A DNA stretch of 64,000 bases from Salegentibacter flavus (GCF_900115145.1 NZ_FOVL01000001.1:186001-250000), one strand, 5' to 3'. Positions 27,555 through 36,115 are shown, counted from the first letter of the stretch. The notes: generated by a model not told the origin, from the sequence alone. Numbers and translations: made by a program.

Positions 27555-29123
27555 ATGAAAAAATATTATAGATATATAGCAGTAGTACTAGCCGCAGGAG
27601 TTTTGTCCTGTGAACCAGAATTGGAAACCCCGGTTGATGAAATAGGTACTTACAGCAATGGGGAAGCCGATTTCTCAAGTTACGTAGCGCTGGGTAACTC
27701 CTTAACCTCAGGTTATGCTGACGGAGCTTTGTATATTACCGGTCAGGAAAATTCTTATCCTAATATCATGGCGCAACAATTTGCGTTAACTCAGGAAACC
27801 AATGAGTTCACGATTCCTTATATGAGTGATAATACAGGCGGACTTTTATTTGGCGGAAATGTTATCGCTGAAAACCGTTACGTTTTAGCAGTAGGTGCTA
27901 ATGGAGAACCTGGGCCTGCCCGCTATACCGGAAGTCAACCTACTACCGAAGTTTTAAATACCCTGGATGGGCCGTTTAGTAATATGGGGGTAGCCGGTGC
28001 TAAAAGTTACCATTTAGTAGCAGAGGGATATGGCAATCCTGAAGGCGTACCTACCGGAATGGCTAATCCTTACTTCGCGCGTTTTGCTACTTCAGGATCT
28101 ACTACCGTAATCGCGGATGCTATGATGATGAACCCTAGTTTTTTCTCTCTTTGGATAGGAAATAATGATGTGCTTGGGTACGCGACTTCAGGAGGAACGG
28201 GGGAAGATCAAACCAATAACACCGATCCTTCTACCTATGGAACAAACGATATAACCGATCCTAATGTTTTTGCTTCGGTTTATTCAGGACTTGTGGAGAC
28301 TTTAACCAGTACCGCTACAGGTGGAGTATTGGTAAATATTCCAGATGTTACTTCTGTGCCCTATTTTACAACTGTACCAAATAATGCATTAGTACTGGAC
28401 GCTGAAACTGCTGCAAACTTAACCGGATTCTTTCAGGCGGTTTCTCAGGTTTTTACCGGTGTTTTAATGCAACAAGGAGTTCCGCAGGAGCAGGCAATGG
28501 CACTCGCAAGTCAATATGCCTTAACTTTTAGCGAAGGTCCTAACCGATTTGTAATTTCCGTAGAACCATCAGATATGAATCCTCTGGGATTCCGACAAAT
28601 GACTGAAGAGGAATTATTGCTTTTAACCATAGACCAGGGAGCTTTAGCTCAGGGTTATGGTTCAGTAAGATTAACTCCGGAAGTTATGCAGGTGCTGGGA
28701 GTTCTTCAAAGTGGGGGGCAACCAACCGAAGAACAGGTGAATACGTTGTTCGGGGCTGTAGCCGGAATAGAAGATGCAGATGTCCTGGATGCTGAAGAGA
28801 TTGAGAATATCAAGAATGCTACTGCAGCGTATAACCAGGCGATCTCTGCCATTGCAGATGCAAATGGGCTGGCAATGCTGGATGCAAATTCTTTGCTAAC
28901 CAATATTGCTCAAAATGGATATAGCTTTGATGCGGGTACCGTGACTTCAACTTTTGCTAGTGGTGGTGCTTTCTCCTTAGACGGGATTCATTTAACCCCT
29001 CGGGGATACGCAATTGTAGCTAACGAGTTGATCAAAGAGATAAACACTACATATAGTTCTACTGTGCCTGGAGTTAATATTGGGAATTATCCTACAATAA
29101 CGCTCAATAATGAGGTTAATTAA
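27555..29123 (+). CDS. SGNH/GDSL hydrolase lipoprotein
   Basis: 522 residues from ATG 27555; an in-frame TTG at 27546 directly follows the previous stop, but the ATG gives a normal lipoprotein signal with lipobox GVLSC (Cys19). SGNH blocks are visible: ALGNSLTSGYADG (nucleophile Ser49), SLWIGNNDVLG (block III Asn) and LDGIHLTPRGYAIVANEL (block V Asp/His). It is likely a lipid-anchored esterase or lipase at the outer membrane. The gene follows the FadL-like porin by 9 nt and is closed by a strong terminator. Confidence 0.92.
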   Translation: MKKYYRYIAVVLAAGVLSCEPELETPVDEIGTYSNGEADFSSYVALGNSLTSGYADGALYITGQENSYPNIMAQQFALTQETNEFTIPYMSDNTGGLLFGGNVIAENRYVLAVGANGEPGPARYTGSQPTTEVLNTLDGPFSNMGVAGAKSYHLVAEGYGNPEGVPTGMANPYFARFATSGSTTVIADAMMMNPSFFSLWIGNNDVLGYATSGGTGEDQTNNTDPSTYGTNDITDPNVFASVYSGLVETLTSTATGGVLVNIPDVTSVPYFTTVPNNALVLDAETAANLTGFFQAVSQVFTGVLMQQGVPQEQAMALASQYALTFSEGPNRFVISVEPSDMNPLGFRQMTEEELLLLTIDQGALAQGYGSVRLTPEVMQVLGVLQSGGQPTEEQVNTLFGAVAGIEDADVLDAEEIENIKNATAAYNQAISAIADANGLAMLDANSLLTNIAQNGYSFDAGTVTSTFASGGAFSLDGIHLTPRGYAIVANELIKEINTTYSSTVPGVNIGNYPTITLNNEVN

Positions 29124-29150
29124 AAAATTTCACTTTTTTCAATTTTCATT

Positions 29151-29173
29151 AAACGCCGGATATTCCGGCGTTT
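29151..29173 (+). terminator. Rho-independent terminator after the GDSL hydrolase gene
   Basis: A perfect 10-bp stem with core CGCCGGA, 3-nt loop, then a run of six T residues. It lies 28 nt after the stop codon. Confidence 0.88.
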
Positions 29174-29205
29174 TTTGCATATTTGTAGTACTAACACTAT
29201 AAGCT

Positions 29206-29547
29206 ATGAACTTCATTTTAAGAATTTTACTTACCGCGCTGGCCGTTGTTGTGCTGGCTAAATTTCTTCCCGGCGTTGAAGTTGCGGGTTATGTTACCGC
29301 AATAATTGTCGCCATTGTTCTGGCAATTTTAAACCTGCTGGTCAAACCAATTTTAGTGCTTTTTACCCTGCCGGTAACTATACTGACCCTGGGATTGTTC
29401 CTGCTGGTTATAAATGCGATCATCATTCTTCTTGCCGATGCCTTTGTGAGTGGATTTGAGGTGAATGGTTTTCTTATCGCCCTGCTTTTTAGTCTGCTTT
29501 TATCTCTCTTTCAATCCATACTGTTTTCTCTTCTCGGAAAAGATTAG
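29206..29547 (+). CDS. Phage-holin-like membrane protein (YvlD/Mmc family IV holin type)
   Basis: 113 residues, almost wholly hydrophobic, with four predicted helices (about 4-18, 28-50, 53-78, 85-108). LNLLVKPILVLFTLPVTILTLG followed by LVINAIIILLADAFV is the signature of the YvlD-type family annotated as phage holin 4. There is no phage context, so this is a chromosomal envelope protein of unknown role rather than a lysis gene. It stands between a terminator and the tig promoter. Confidence 0.85.
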   Translation: MNFILRILLTALAVVVLAKFLPGVEVAGYVTAIIVAIVLAILNLLVKPILVLFTLPVTILTLGLFLLVINAIIILLADAFVSGFEVNGFLIALLFSLLLSLFQSILFSLLGKD

Positions 29548-29576
29548 AAGAAGGCTGAAATTCAATAAATTGAAAC

Positions 29577-29607
29577 TTTGTGGGCTTGGGAAAAAAGTGT
29601 AATTTTG
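29577..29607 (+). promoter_or_regulatory. Bacteroidota promoter of tig
   Basis: TTTG (29577-29580), 19 nt, TAATTTTG (29600-29607): both boxes perfect at ideal spacing. The start near 29612 gives a leader of about 22 nt. Confidence 0.78.
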
Positions 29608-29633
29608 CACTCCAATTTTTATAACAAGTCAAG

Positions 29634-30959
29634 ATGAATATTACCAGAGAGAATATTGATGAGCTTAATGCGGTAGTAAAAGTTGATATCGCAAAAGAAG
29701 ACTATGCCCCAAAGGTAGAGAAGATATTAAAAGATTACCGTAAAAACGCTAACATACCCGGATTTAGAAAGGGCCATGTGCCAATGGGAATGGTGAAAAA
29801 ACAATACGGACAGGCAGTTTTGGTAGATGAGGTTAACAAACTTCTGCAGGACGCCCTTAATAAATACCTTACCGAAGAAAAACTTGATGTTTTAGGGAAT
29901 CCTATCCCAAAAGAACAGGAAGACTTCGACTGGAATAAGGAAGAATACAGCTTTGAATTTGAACTTGGTCTTGCCCCGGAATTTGAGGTGAATCTTGATC
30001 TTGAAAAGCCGGTTACCAAGTATAACATCGTTGCCGATGAGAAGATGGTTAACACCCAGCTCGAATCTATGCAAAAGCAATACGGAAAACTGATTTCTAA
30101 AGATGAAGTAGATGATGAAAAGGATATCGTTGCCGGGACTTTCAAGAATGAAGAGGAAGGTATTGAGAAGGAATCTTCGGTAGAATTGGAAAAGATCAAC
30201 GGAAAAAAGAATCTTAATAAATTTATGGGCTCCAAAGTTGGAGATACCATTAAGCTGAAAACCAAAAATCTTTTCAAGGATGATCACCAGTTAATTGATC
30301 TTCTTGGAATCGATCACGATAAAGCTCACGATCTTGATATTGAAGTTGAATTCACTATTTCTGAAGTAAATAAAAGAGAGCTGGCCGATCTTGACCAGGA
30401 GCTTTTTGATAAGCTCTTTGGAAAGGACAAAGTGAAATCGGTAACTGAACTTAAAGATAAGATCAAGGAAGATGCTGCCAAGCAATTTGAACAGCAAAGT
30501 GATCAGCAGTTGATGAACGATGTGACCGAGACTTTGATCGATAACACTAAATTTGAACTTCCGAAGGAATTTCTTCAGAAATGGATCCGCACTGTAGGCG
30601 AAAAGCCATTAACTGAAGAGGAAGCCGTAGAAGAATACGAAAAGAGTGAAAAAGGCTTGCGTTACCAGTTAATTGAAGGGAAGATCATAAATGATAATAA
30701 GCTTGAGGTTCAATTTGAAGACCTGAAGGCTTTTTCTCACGAAAAGATCAAAGAGCAAATGGCACAATTTGGCCAGATGAACCCTTCAGAAAAAGAACTT
30801 GATGATATCGCTTCAAGAATCCTTTCAAATCAGGATGAAGTTAAGCGACTGTCTGAGCAACTGATGAATGAAAAACTTCTTGATTTCTATAAAGAGAACA
30901 TGAAGTTTGAAGAGAAAGAAGTCACTTATGATGAATTTGTGAAAGAGATCTATCAATAA
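29634..30959 (+). CDS. tig: Trigger factor
   Basis: 441 residues. The N-terminal ribosome-binding domain contains NIPGFRKGHVPMGMVKKQYG (the GFRxGxxP signature). The middle segment (about 150-245) corresponds to the FKBP-type isomerase domain but keeps few of its aromatic active-site residues, so prolyl isomerase activity is doubtful. The C-terminal chaperone arms run from about 250 onward. Trigger factor binds nascent chains at the ribosome exit. It is followed by clpP and clpX, the classic tig-clpP-clpX order, though a terminator-like stem stands between tig and clpP. Confidence 0.95.
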   Translation: MNITRENIDELNAVVKVDIAKEDYAPKVEKILKDYRKNANIPGFRKGHVPMGMVKKQYGQAVLVDEVNKLLQDALNKYLTEEKLDVLGNPIPKEQEDFDWNKEEYSFEFELGLAPEFEVNLDLEKPVTKYNIVADEKMVNTQLESMQKQYGKLISKDEVDDEKDIVAGTFKNEEEGIEKESSVELEKINGKKNLNKFMGSKVGDTIKLKTKNLFKDDHQLIDLLGIDHDKAHDLDIEVEFTISEVNKRELADLDQELFDKLFGKDKVKSVTELKDKIKEDAAKQFEQQSDQQLMNDVTETLIDNTKFELPKEFLQKWIRTVGEKPLTEEEAVEEYEKSEKGLRYQLIEGKIINDNKLEVQFEDLKAFSHEKIKEQMAQFGQMNPSEKELDDIASRILSNQDEVKRLSEQLMNEKLLDFYKENMKFEEKEVTYDEFVKEIYQ

Positions 30960-30987
30960 GAAATTTTAGAATTTTATACCTATCTTT

Positions 30988-31020
30988 AAGGCGTTAAACC
31001 GTTTGGGATAACGCCTTTTT
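30988..31020 (+). terminator. Rho-independent terminator after tig
   Basis: A 9-bp perfect stem (AAGGCGTTA at 30988-30996 with 31009-31017) around a 12-nt loop, followed by T residues. It separates tig from clpP and implies partly independent expression. Confidence 0.8.
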
Positions 31021-31066
31021 GGGTATAGGAGACCCCTCTTTTTAACACGAGAAAAAAAGTATTTTA

Positions 31067-31747
31067 ATGGACTACGGAAAAGAATTTGAAAAATACGCCA
31101 CTAAACACCACGGCATAAACAGTAATTATTACGGTAAGATCGTTAGCAGCATGAATCCTTTGGGGATGACTCCCAATATTATTGAGGAACGCCAAATGAA
31201 TGCTGTTGCTATGGACGTTTTTTCCCGCCTTATGATGGACCGCATTATATTTTTAGGAACCGGAATAAGCGATCAGGTGGCTAATATTGTACAGGCACAG
31301 ATGTTGTTTTTGGAAAGTACAGATGCTTCCAAAGATATTCAGATATATATTAATTCCCCGGGAGGAAGTGTTTACGCCGGACTTGGAATTTATGATACCA
31401 TGCAGTTTATCAAGCCCGATGTTGCAACAATCTGCACCGGGATGGCAGCTTCAATGGGAGCGGTTCTACTATGTGCCGGAGAAAATGGAAAACGAAGTGG
31501 CTTGCCGCATTCGAGGGTAATGATACACCAGCCGCTTGGGGGCGCCCAGGGCCAGGCCAGTGATATCGAGATTACAGCAAGAGAGATCTTAACCCTTAAA
31601 AAGGAATTGTATCAGATTATTGCTAAGCACTCCGGACAAACTTACGAGAAGATCGAAGAAGATAGTGACCGTGATTACTGGATGAAAGCTGAAAAGGCGC
31701 TGGAATATGGTATGATAGACGAGATACTAAAAAGAGAAGGAAAATAA
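31067..31747 (+). CDS. clpP: ATP-dependent Clp protease proteolytic subunit
   Basis: 226 residues with the catalytic serine in [17 protein letters not shown], the catalytic histidine in [16 protein letters not shown], and the aspartate in the segment after the handle helix ([18 protein letters not shown]). The body matches ClpP throughout; the N-terminal 30 residues include the processing region. It forms a double heptamer that is fed by ClpX, encoded 36 nt downstream. A small hairpin lies between the two genes. Confidence 0.97.
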   Translation: MDYGKEFEKYATKHHGINSNYYGKIVSSMNPLGMTPNIIEERQMNAVAMDVFSRLMMDRIIFLGTGISDQVANIVQAQMLFLESTDASKDIQIYINSPGGSVYAGLGIYDTMQFIKPDVATICTGMAASMGAVLLCAGENGKRSGLPHSRVMIHQPLGGAQGQASDIEITAREILTLKKELYQIIAKHSGQTYEKIEEDSDRDYWMKAEKALEYGMIDEILKREGK

Positions 31748-31752
31748 TTTAA

Positions 31753-31768
31753 GCAAACCTGAGTTTGC
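31753..31768 (+). repeat. Small hairpin between clpP and clpX
   Basis: GCAAAC (31753-31758) and GTTTGC (31763-31768) pair around a 4-nt loop. No T-run follows, so it is not a terminator. It may be an mRNA-stability or processing element, or chance. Confidence 0.4.
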
Positions 31769-31783
31769 GCTAAATTAAACGAA

Positions 31784-33016
31784 ATGGCGAAAGAAGAATT
31801 AGAATGTTCCTTTTGTGGAAGAAAAAAACCTGAAACCAATTTACTCATCGCAGGCCTGGATGCTCATATTTGTGATCGCTGCATAGAGCAGGCTCATGGC
31901 ATCGTCCTGGAAGAATTAAAACAGGGGGAGGCTCGTGAGCTTTCTTCAGATTTGATGCTAAGCAAACCCAAAAAGATCAAGTCTTTTTTAGATGAATATG
32001 TGATTGGTCAGGAGGCTACTAAGAAAGTTATGTCGGTAGCGGTTTATAACCACTATAAACGTTTGTTACAACCCAAATCTGATGACGATGTAGAGATTCA
32101 GAAGAGTAATATTATTATGGTTGGGGAAACCGGAACCGGGAAAACCCTTATTGCAAAAACCATTGCTAAAATGCTGAATGTACCTTTGGCTATCGTTGAT
32201 GCCACTGTACTCACCGAAGCTGGATATGTGGGTGAAGATGTAGAAGGTATCTTAACCAGATTGCTTCAGGCTGCCGATTATAATTTAGAGAAAGCACAAC
32301 GCGGAATCGTTTTTATCGATGAAATAGATAAGATTGCCAGAAAAAGCGATAATCCCTCAATTACCCGGGATGTTTCGGGAGAGGGAGTACAGCAGGCTTT
32401 ACTTAAATTACTGGAAGGAACCACGGTAAATGTTCCGCCAAAAGGAGGTCGTAAGCACCCCGATCAGAAATTTGTTGAGGTAGACACCGAAAACATACTG
32501 TTTATTGCCGGAGGAGCTTTTGATGGGATCGAGAGAAACATCAGCAAGCGATTGAATATGCAGGCTGTTGGTTTTAGCGCTTCAAAAGGTGACGACCAGA
32601 TAGAACGCACGAACTTGCTGAAGTATATTATCCCGAAGGATTTAAAAGACTTTGGGCTTATCCCTGAAATTATTGGAAGGCTACCGGCTTTAACCTATAT
32701 GAATCCGCTGGATAAGAAAACTCTTAGAGCGATACTTACCGAACCTAAGAATGCCATCGTAAAGCAATATCAGAAACTCTTTGAGATGGACGATATCGAA
32801 TTTGATATGACTGAAGAAGCTTTAGATTTCATCGTTGAGAAAGCTGTGGAATACAAACTTGGCGCACGAGGACTTCGTTCCCTTTGTGAAGCGATACTTA
32901 CTGATGCGATGTTTGATATGCCTGAGAGCAACCAAACAAAACTTGTTGTGGATAGGGATTATGCTGAAGACAAACTCAACAAATCTACTATTAAAAAGCT
33001 AAAAGCAGTTTCTTAG
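31784..33016 (+). CDS. clpX: ATP-dependent Clp protease ATP-binding subunit ClpX
   Basis: 410 residues. An N-terminal zinc finger uses Cys8, Cys11, Cys30 and Cys33. The AAA+ module shows Walker A GETGTGKT (114-121), the pore loop GYVGED, Walker [13 protein letters not shown], and the arginine-bearing [15 protein letters not shown]. The ClpP-docking loop reads AVGF where many species have IGF. ClpX unfolds substrates and passes them to ClpP. It is the last gene of the run and is closed by a strong terminator. Confidence 0.97.
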   Translation: MAKEELECSFCGRKKPETNLLIAGLDAHICDRCIEQAHGIVLEELKQGEARELSSDLMLSKPKKIKSFLDEYVIGQEATKKVMSVAVYNHYKRLLQPKSDDDVEIQKSNIIMVGETGTGKTLIAKTIAKMLNVPLAIVDATVLTEAGYVGEDVEGILTRLLQAADYNLEKAQRGIVFIDEIDKIARKSDNPSITRDVSGEGVQQALLKLLEGTTVNVPPKGGRKHPDQKFVEVDTENILFIAGGAFDGIERNISKRLNMQAVGFSASKGDDQIERTNLLKYIIPKDLKDFGLIPEIIGRLPALTYMNPLDKKTLRAILTEPKNAIVKQYQKLFEMDDIEFDMTEEALDFIVEKAVEYKLGARGLRSLCEAILTDAMFDMPESNQTKLVVDRDYAEDKLNKSTIKKLKAVS

Positions 33017-33039
33017 CAAGACATCTAATTAAATACTTT

Positions 33040-33071
33040 AAAAGGCCATTTGTAAAAAGAATGGCCTTTTT
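33040..33071. terminator. Bidirectional Rho-independent terminator between clpX and the DUF1989 operon
   Basis: An 11-bp perfect stem with core AGGCCATT (33040-33050 with 33060-33070), 9-nt loop, T-run on the plus strand and A-run at the other side. It can end both clpX and the convergent DUF1989 transcript. Confidence 0.85.
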
Positions 33072-33158
33072 GTTTTCATACACTCGTATTCTTCTCTTTG
33101 ACTATAGTAATACTGAATTTACGCGCTTCAGCAGAAAAAGGAAAAAACGCGTAGAGGC

Positions 33159-33740
33159 TTAATCGATGATTTCAAAATAGATGGGTTTGAAGCTGCCATT
33201 GTTGCTGTCTTCTGCAGAGCAGGCGGTAAGTCCGACGATAAGGTCCATTTTTGCTTCAAAAAGGAGAAAATCTCCTGCTTTATTAAGCGGAGGGTCTACA
33301 CTTAATTTACCTTTGCTGTCAAATTGTACATTCATAAAGATATTGAAGGCCGTGGGGACATCATCTGGGCGGATGCCAAATTCCTCCAGATTGCTGTAGA
33401 GATTTTCAAAACAACTGGGGTGATAACTCTTATAGTCATACATTATCTCGAAGGTCTCCGGGCTGCAGGGAGCCAGTAAAAAATCATTGCGCCCATTGGT
33501 GTCCTCCAGGATTTCCATCAGTTTTTGGCTTCGGTTACTCCATAAAAAATTTCCTTTTGTAATAAGGATGCTTTCCTCAAAATCCAGGGTCTTCCCAGAG
33601 GATAGTTTCTCCCGGATGTCGTGAGCATTAAACAAAACCATATCGCTTACCTGTTCAGCTTCCGGGGAGATCACTTTTAATTGTTGACCTTTTTTAAGTT
33701 TAAAGGCAGCGCCACTTTGTTTATCTATCTTTTGTATCAT
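33159..33740 (-). CDS. DUF1989 / urea carboxylase-associated family protein
   Basis: 193 residues from ATG 33740 (an ATG at 33764 would add eight residues deeper inside the PaiB-like gene). Family signatures are FLLAPCSPETFEIMY, YHPSCFENLYSNL, VPTAFNIFMNVQFD, DPPLNKAGDFLLFEAKMDL and VGLTACSAEDSNNG. DUF1989 members include the carboxyguanidine deiminase subunits CgdA and CgdB, and the Cys/His residues here suit a metal site. A single-subunit version away from any urea or guanidine carboxylase is unassigned. It is the last gene of a three-gene operon, overlapping PaiB-like by 20 nt. Confidence 0.88.
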   Translation of the reverse strand: MIQKIDKQSGAAFKLKKGQQLKVISPEAEQVSDMVLFNAHDIREKLSSGKTLDFEESILITKGNFLWSNRSQKLMEILEDTNGRNDFLLAPCSPETFEIMYDYKSYHPSCFENLYSNLEEFGIRPDDVPTAFNIFMNVQFDSKGKLSVDPPLNKAGDFLLFEAKMDLIVGLTACSAEDSNNGSFKPIYFEIID

Positions 33741-34344
33741 TTTCAGCTTTAATATTTTTTTCAAGAACTGAATCCATAGGGTCGTCCCGTTCCTGTAATT
33801 TTTTGCTAATTCGGTTGAGGTTTTCTGAATCGTAACCCTGATGTAACTTTGCTATCCCTTCAATTTTAAACGGTTCACACCAAAACCCGGTAATGAGCGG
33901 GAGATGGTCTGAAATTATTTCTGAAGGAATATCCTTATACCATAAGGGTTTTTCCTGATCTTTTTCGAATTTATGAACTAGGTTAACAAGCGACTGTTCC
34001 AGCTCTTCGGTAGATTGAATTTTGATCCTTGCATTCACGTGAACCGCCGAATAATCCCAGGTACTAATATCTTTTTCCCTGTACCAGGACGAAGAAACAT
34101 ACCCGTGAGCCCCCTGAAAAATCAGTAAGACTTCGGTCCCGTCTGTAAGATGCTGTATTTGTTCGTTATGGTTGGCAATATGGCTGTAGAGTCTTAAATT
34201 CTCTGCATCACCCTCAACCAATACCGGAATATGAGTAGCAAGAAGCCGTTCTCCTTTAAGAACGAGTGTGGCGAACGGGTGATGTTGTATAAATGTATAA
34301 ATGTAATTGGAGTCCTTTTTCTGATATTTTTTCGGTTGGTACAT
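33721..34344 (-). CDS. PaiB-like FMN-binding split-barrel protein
   Basis: 207 residues with the PaiB/FMN_bind_2 pattern: MYQPKKYQKKDSNYIYTFIQ, HPFATLVLKGERLLATHIPV, LRLYSHIANHNEQIQ, VLLIFQGAHGYVSSSWY and the late ITGFWCEPFKIEGIAKLHQG. Database entries call the family a negative transcriptional regulator after Bacillus PaiB, but the fold is a flavin-reductase-like split barrel also used by heme-degrading HugZ. Its gene starts directly at the stop of the YqcI/YcgG gene with no gap. A flavin or heme partner role to that enzyme is inferred. Confidence 0.87.
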   Translation of the reverse strand: MYQPKKYQKKDSNYIYTFIQHHPFATLVLKGERLLATHIPVLVEGDAENLRLYSHIANHNEQIQHLTDGTEVLLIFQGAHGYVSSSWYREKDISTWDYSAVHVNARIKIQSTEELEQSLVNLVHKFEKDQEKPLWYKDIPSEIISDHLPLITGFWCEPFKIEGIAKLHQGYDSENLNRISKKLQERDDPMDSVLEKNIKAENDTKDR

Positions 34345-35037
34345 TTATTTATTTTTCCCGTGAAGAAAAGGACATTTCCATTCTTCTCCAACTTTTCGCC
34401 CGCTATATTGTCTGGTCTCACTGCTTTCACCGAAATCCTCCAGCATAGGGTTTGTACTGCCCTGCAGTTCGATGTCGCGTTCCCGTATCTTATCCCGCAC
34501 GTTTTGATAAGAACCCATTTCCCTAAGTTTTTCGAACTGCCAATGCAGGTTAAAGGTAAGTGCAGGATACGGACTTTGTCTAGCCTTCCTGCTGCTGTTA
34601 GGGTGGAGACCCACTATATAAAATGATTTTCCGGCGATACTAAAGCTGAAGTTTTTACTTTCCGGATCTTTGCTCACCTCGGGGTCCCAATCTTTGTCAT
34701 CTGCCTGGTGAATTAATTGCAATTGCTTCCAAAGCAATTCTTCAAATTTCGCTTCAGTTAAATTTTTTTGCTCCGGAAAAGCCGCAATAAAAGTGTAAAA
34801 TTCGTTGGAGTTGAAGTCGTAATTCTCCAGGTATTGCCTGAGATCTTTTAATATCTCCTTTGCAGCTTTAAGAGATCCGAAATTTTCATAGCTGTGAATT
34901 TCAGCTTTATCCATACTGAACACGGTTTGCGCCATTACACAGGGGTGGTCCTTATCGATTATGAATTCCCTGAAATCCTTATAAGTAGGTTTAACAGAAC
35001 TCTTTTTAAATTTTTTATGGGCGCTAGCATTCATCAT
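34345..35037 (-). CDS. YqcI/YcgG family protein, GntA-like heme-dependent N-hydroxylase
   Basis: 230 residues. The segments HPCVMAQTVFSMDKAEIHSY, YIVGLHPNSSRKARQSPYPA, LTFNLHWQFEKLRE, IRERDIELQGSTNPMLEDFG and YSGRKVGEEWKCPF match the YqcI/YcgG family. Characterised members are heme enzymes that hydroxylate guanidino nitrogens: DcsA on L-arginine in D-cycloserine synthesis and GntA in guanitoxin synthesis. Substrate here is unknown. It is first in an operon with PaiB-like and DUF1989 genes. No toxin-pathway genes are present, so the name GntA should not be read as toxin production. Confidence 0.85.
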   Translation of the reverse strand: MMNASAHKKFKKSSVKPTYKDFREFIIDKDHPCVMAQTVFSMDKAEIHSYENFGSLKAAKEILKDLRQYLENYDFNSNEFYTFIAAFPEQKNLTEAKFEELLWKQLQLIHQADDKDWDPEVSKDPESKNFSFSIAGKSFYIVGLHPNSSRKARQSPYPALTFNLHWQFEKLREMGSYQNVRDKIRERDIELQGSTNPMLEDFGESSETRQYSGRKVGEEWKCPFLHGKNK

Positions 35038-35125
35038 TTACACATTTTTTTAAAAATAATGGGATATAAAAACAAACTGAAATGGTTTAAGAAGACTTTA
35101 GATTAAGATTAGTGAAGATTAACAG

Positions 35126-35404
35126 CTATTGGTTTTTATTAGTATTCCTGTAGCGAAGCATAAGGTATAGCATCACGCCATTTAGCCCCAAAGAAACACC
35201 GTTGGTAGCAATTATCGGTAAATCATTTTGAATTATTCCATAAACTACCCATAAAAAAACGCCAATTATTAAAATGGTGAACATTCCCGGGGAAACATCT
35301 TCTACTTTTTTGGTTTTCCAGGCTTTTTTAATTTGAGGAATGACGGCTATTGTGGTGCAAACCCCTGCTACCAATCCCAGAATATCTGTCCAGCTAAGCA
35401 TCAT
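35126..35404 (-). CDS. SemiSWEET sugar transporter / PQ-loop protein
   Basis: 92 residues forming one three-helix bundle (about 6-24, 40-58, 63-86). The PQ motif is in CTTIAVIPQIKKAWKTK and the sugar-contact asparagine in IATNGVSLGLNGVMLYL, as in bacterial SemiSWEETs, which dimerise to carry sugars down a gradient. It begins 3 nt after the DUF421 gene, so the two are one transcript. It is 88 nt upstream of the YqcI/YcgG gene, in the same orientation. Confidence 0.9.
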   Translation of the reverse strand: MMLSWTDILGLVAGVCTTIAVIPQIKKAWKTKKVEDVSPGMFTILIIGVFLWVVYGIIQNDLPIIATNGVSLGLNGVMLYLMLRYRNTNKNQ

Positions 35405-35407
35405 ATT

Positions 35408-35932
35408 TTAATTATTTTGTAGGTCTTTTGTAAGCCAATCTTCTATTTCCTGATTTTGATCTAAAGTATGCATTATCGAAATATCTCCGGTAGTTTCAAA
35501 AATTACCGCCCGTACCTGGGAAAGATCCAGGACATTCGCTTCCCTTAATTTTGAACGTAGATCACCTTCGGTAACCCTGGCTTTCTTTAAGTTCTCGTAG
35601 AGAATATTTTTGCCATCCATAAGTAATAAAGGCGAATTGTCTATCGCTTCCCGAAACCAGGAAAATCGCCTGCAAATAGCTGCTGCCATTTGCAAAATGT
35701 ATACTGCTGCGAGACCTGCTATTCCCTGGATTAAACTTACTGATGCCGAGAGAATGGTAGTTGCCAAAATAGAACCAACGGCCACTGTCATTGCAAAGTC
35801 AAAACTGGACATTTTTGAAAAACTGCGTTTCCCGGCTATGCGGGTAAAAACTATAACTGCTAAATAAATACCTGCGGCAGTAAGTGCGATAGCGATTAAA
35901 GATTCGGTAGAGAATTCAAACCATTTTTCCAT
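35408..35932 (-). CDS. DUF421 (YetF-like) membrane protein
   Basis: 174 residues: three hydrophobic helices (about 11-32, 44-64, 66-86) with the family motif RIAGKRSFSKMSSFDFAMTVAVGS, then a cytosolic domain containing SPLLLMDGKNILYENLKKARVTEGDL. YetF/YrbG-type proteins are widespread and of uncertain function, some linked to spore or envelope traits. It is first in a pair with SemiSWEET and is divergent from the glycerophosphodiesterase gene. Confidence 0.88.
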   Translation of the reverse strand: MEKWFEFSTESLIAIALTAAGIYLAVIVFTRIAGKRSFSKMSSFDFAMTVAVGSILATTILSASVSLIQGIAGLAAVYILQMAAAICRRFSWFREAIDNSPLLLMDGKNILYENLKKARVTEGDLRSKLREANVLDLSQVRAVIFETTGDISIMHTLDQNQEIEDWLTKDLQNN

Positions 35933-35984
35933 TTTTTAAATTTTTATCGATTAGACTTTTCCAAATAGCCGATAGATATTTGAT

Positions 35985-36066
35985 CAACCAAAAAGACTCA
36001 TTGGTTGTATTCTTAAATTTAGGAAAGGCTCACATTAAAAAAATGTTAAGTTGTAATAAGCCTTTC
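35985..36066. repeat. Two inverted repeats in the yetF-like/gdpD divergent spacer
   Basis: CAACCAA (35985-35991) pairs with TTGGTTG (36001-36007) across 9 nt. A second pair, GAAAGGCT (36023-36030) and AGCCTTTC (36059-36066), encloses a smaller ACATT/AATGT pair (36032-36036 with 36042-36046). They lie between divergent genes, so they are not terminators of either; operator sites or a structured leader are possible. Confidence 0.4.
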
Positions 36067-36107
36067 TAAAGATTTGCTTTCAGCTTAATTCATTTCAATA
36101 AAGCTTT

Positions 36108-36115
36108 TACCTTTG
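36108..36115 (+). promoter_or_regulatory. Perfect -7 box TACCTTTG ending 4 nt before the gdpD start codon
   Basis: The TAnnTTTG match places the transcript start at or next to the ATG at 36120, implying a leaderless mRNA. No TTG is seen at the -33 distance. Confidence 0.45.

Noticed and set aside
29206-29547. Holin-like gene as a sign of prophage
   Set aside because: No endolysin, capsid, integrase or other phage gene is nearby, and YvlD-like proteins are common chromosomal proteins.
29735-30277. A 180-codon open frame on the minus strand within tig
   Set aside because: It is Ser/Phe-rich shadow of a Lys/Glu-rich gene on the other strand, without promoter or family motif.
34345-35037. Calling the locus a guanitoxin biosynthesis cluster because of the GntA-like protein
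   Set aside because: The family is widespread, and none of the other guanitoxin pathway genes is present in the window.
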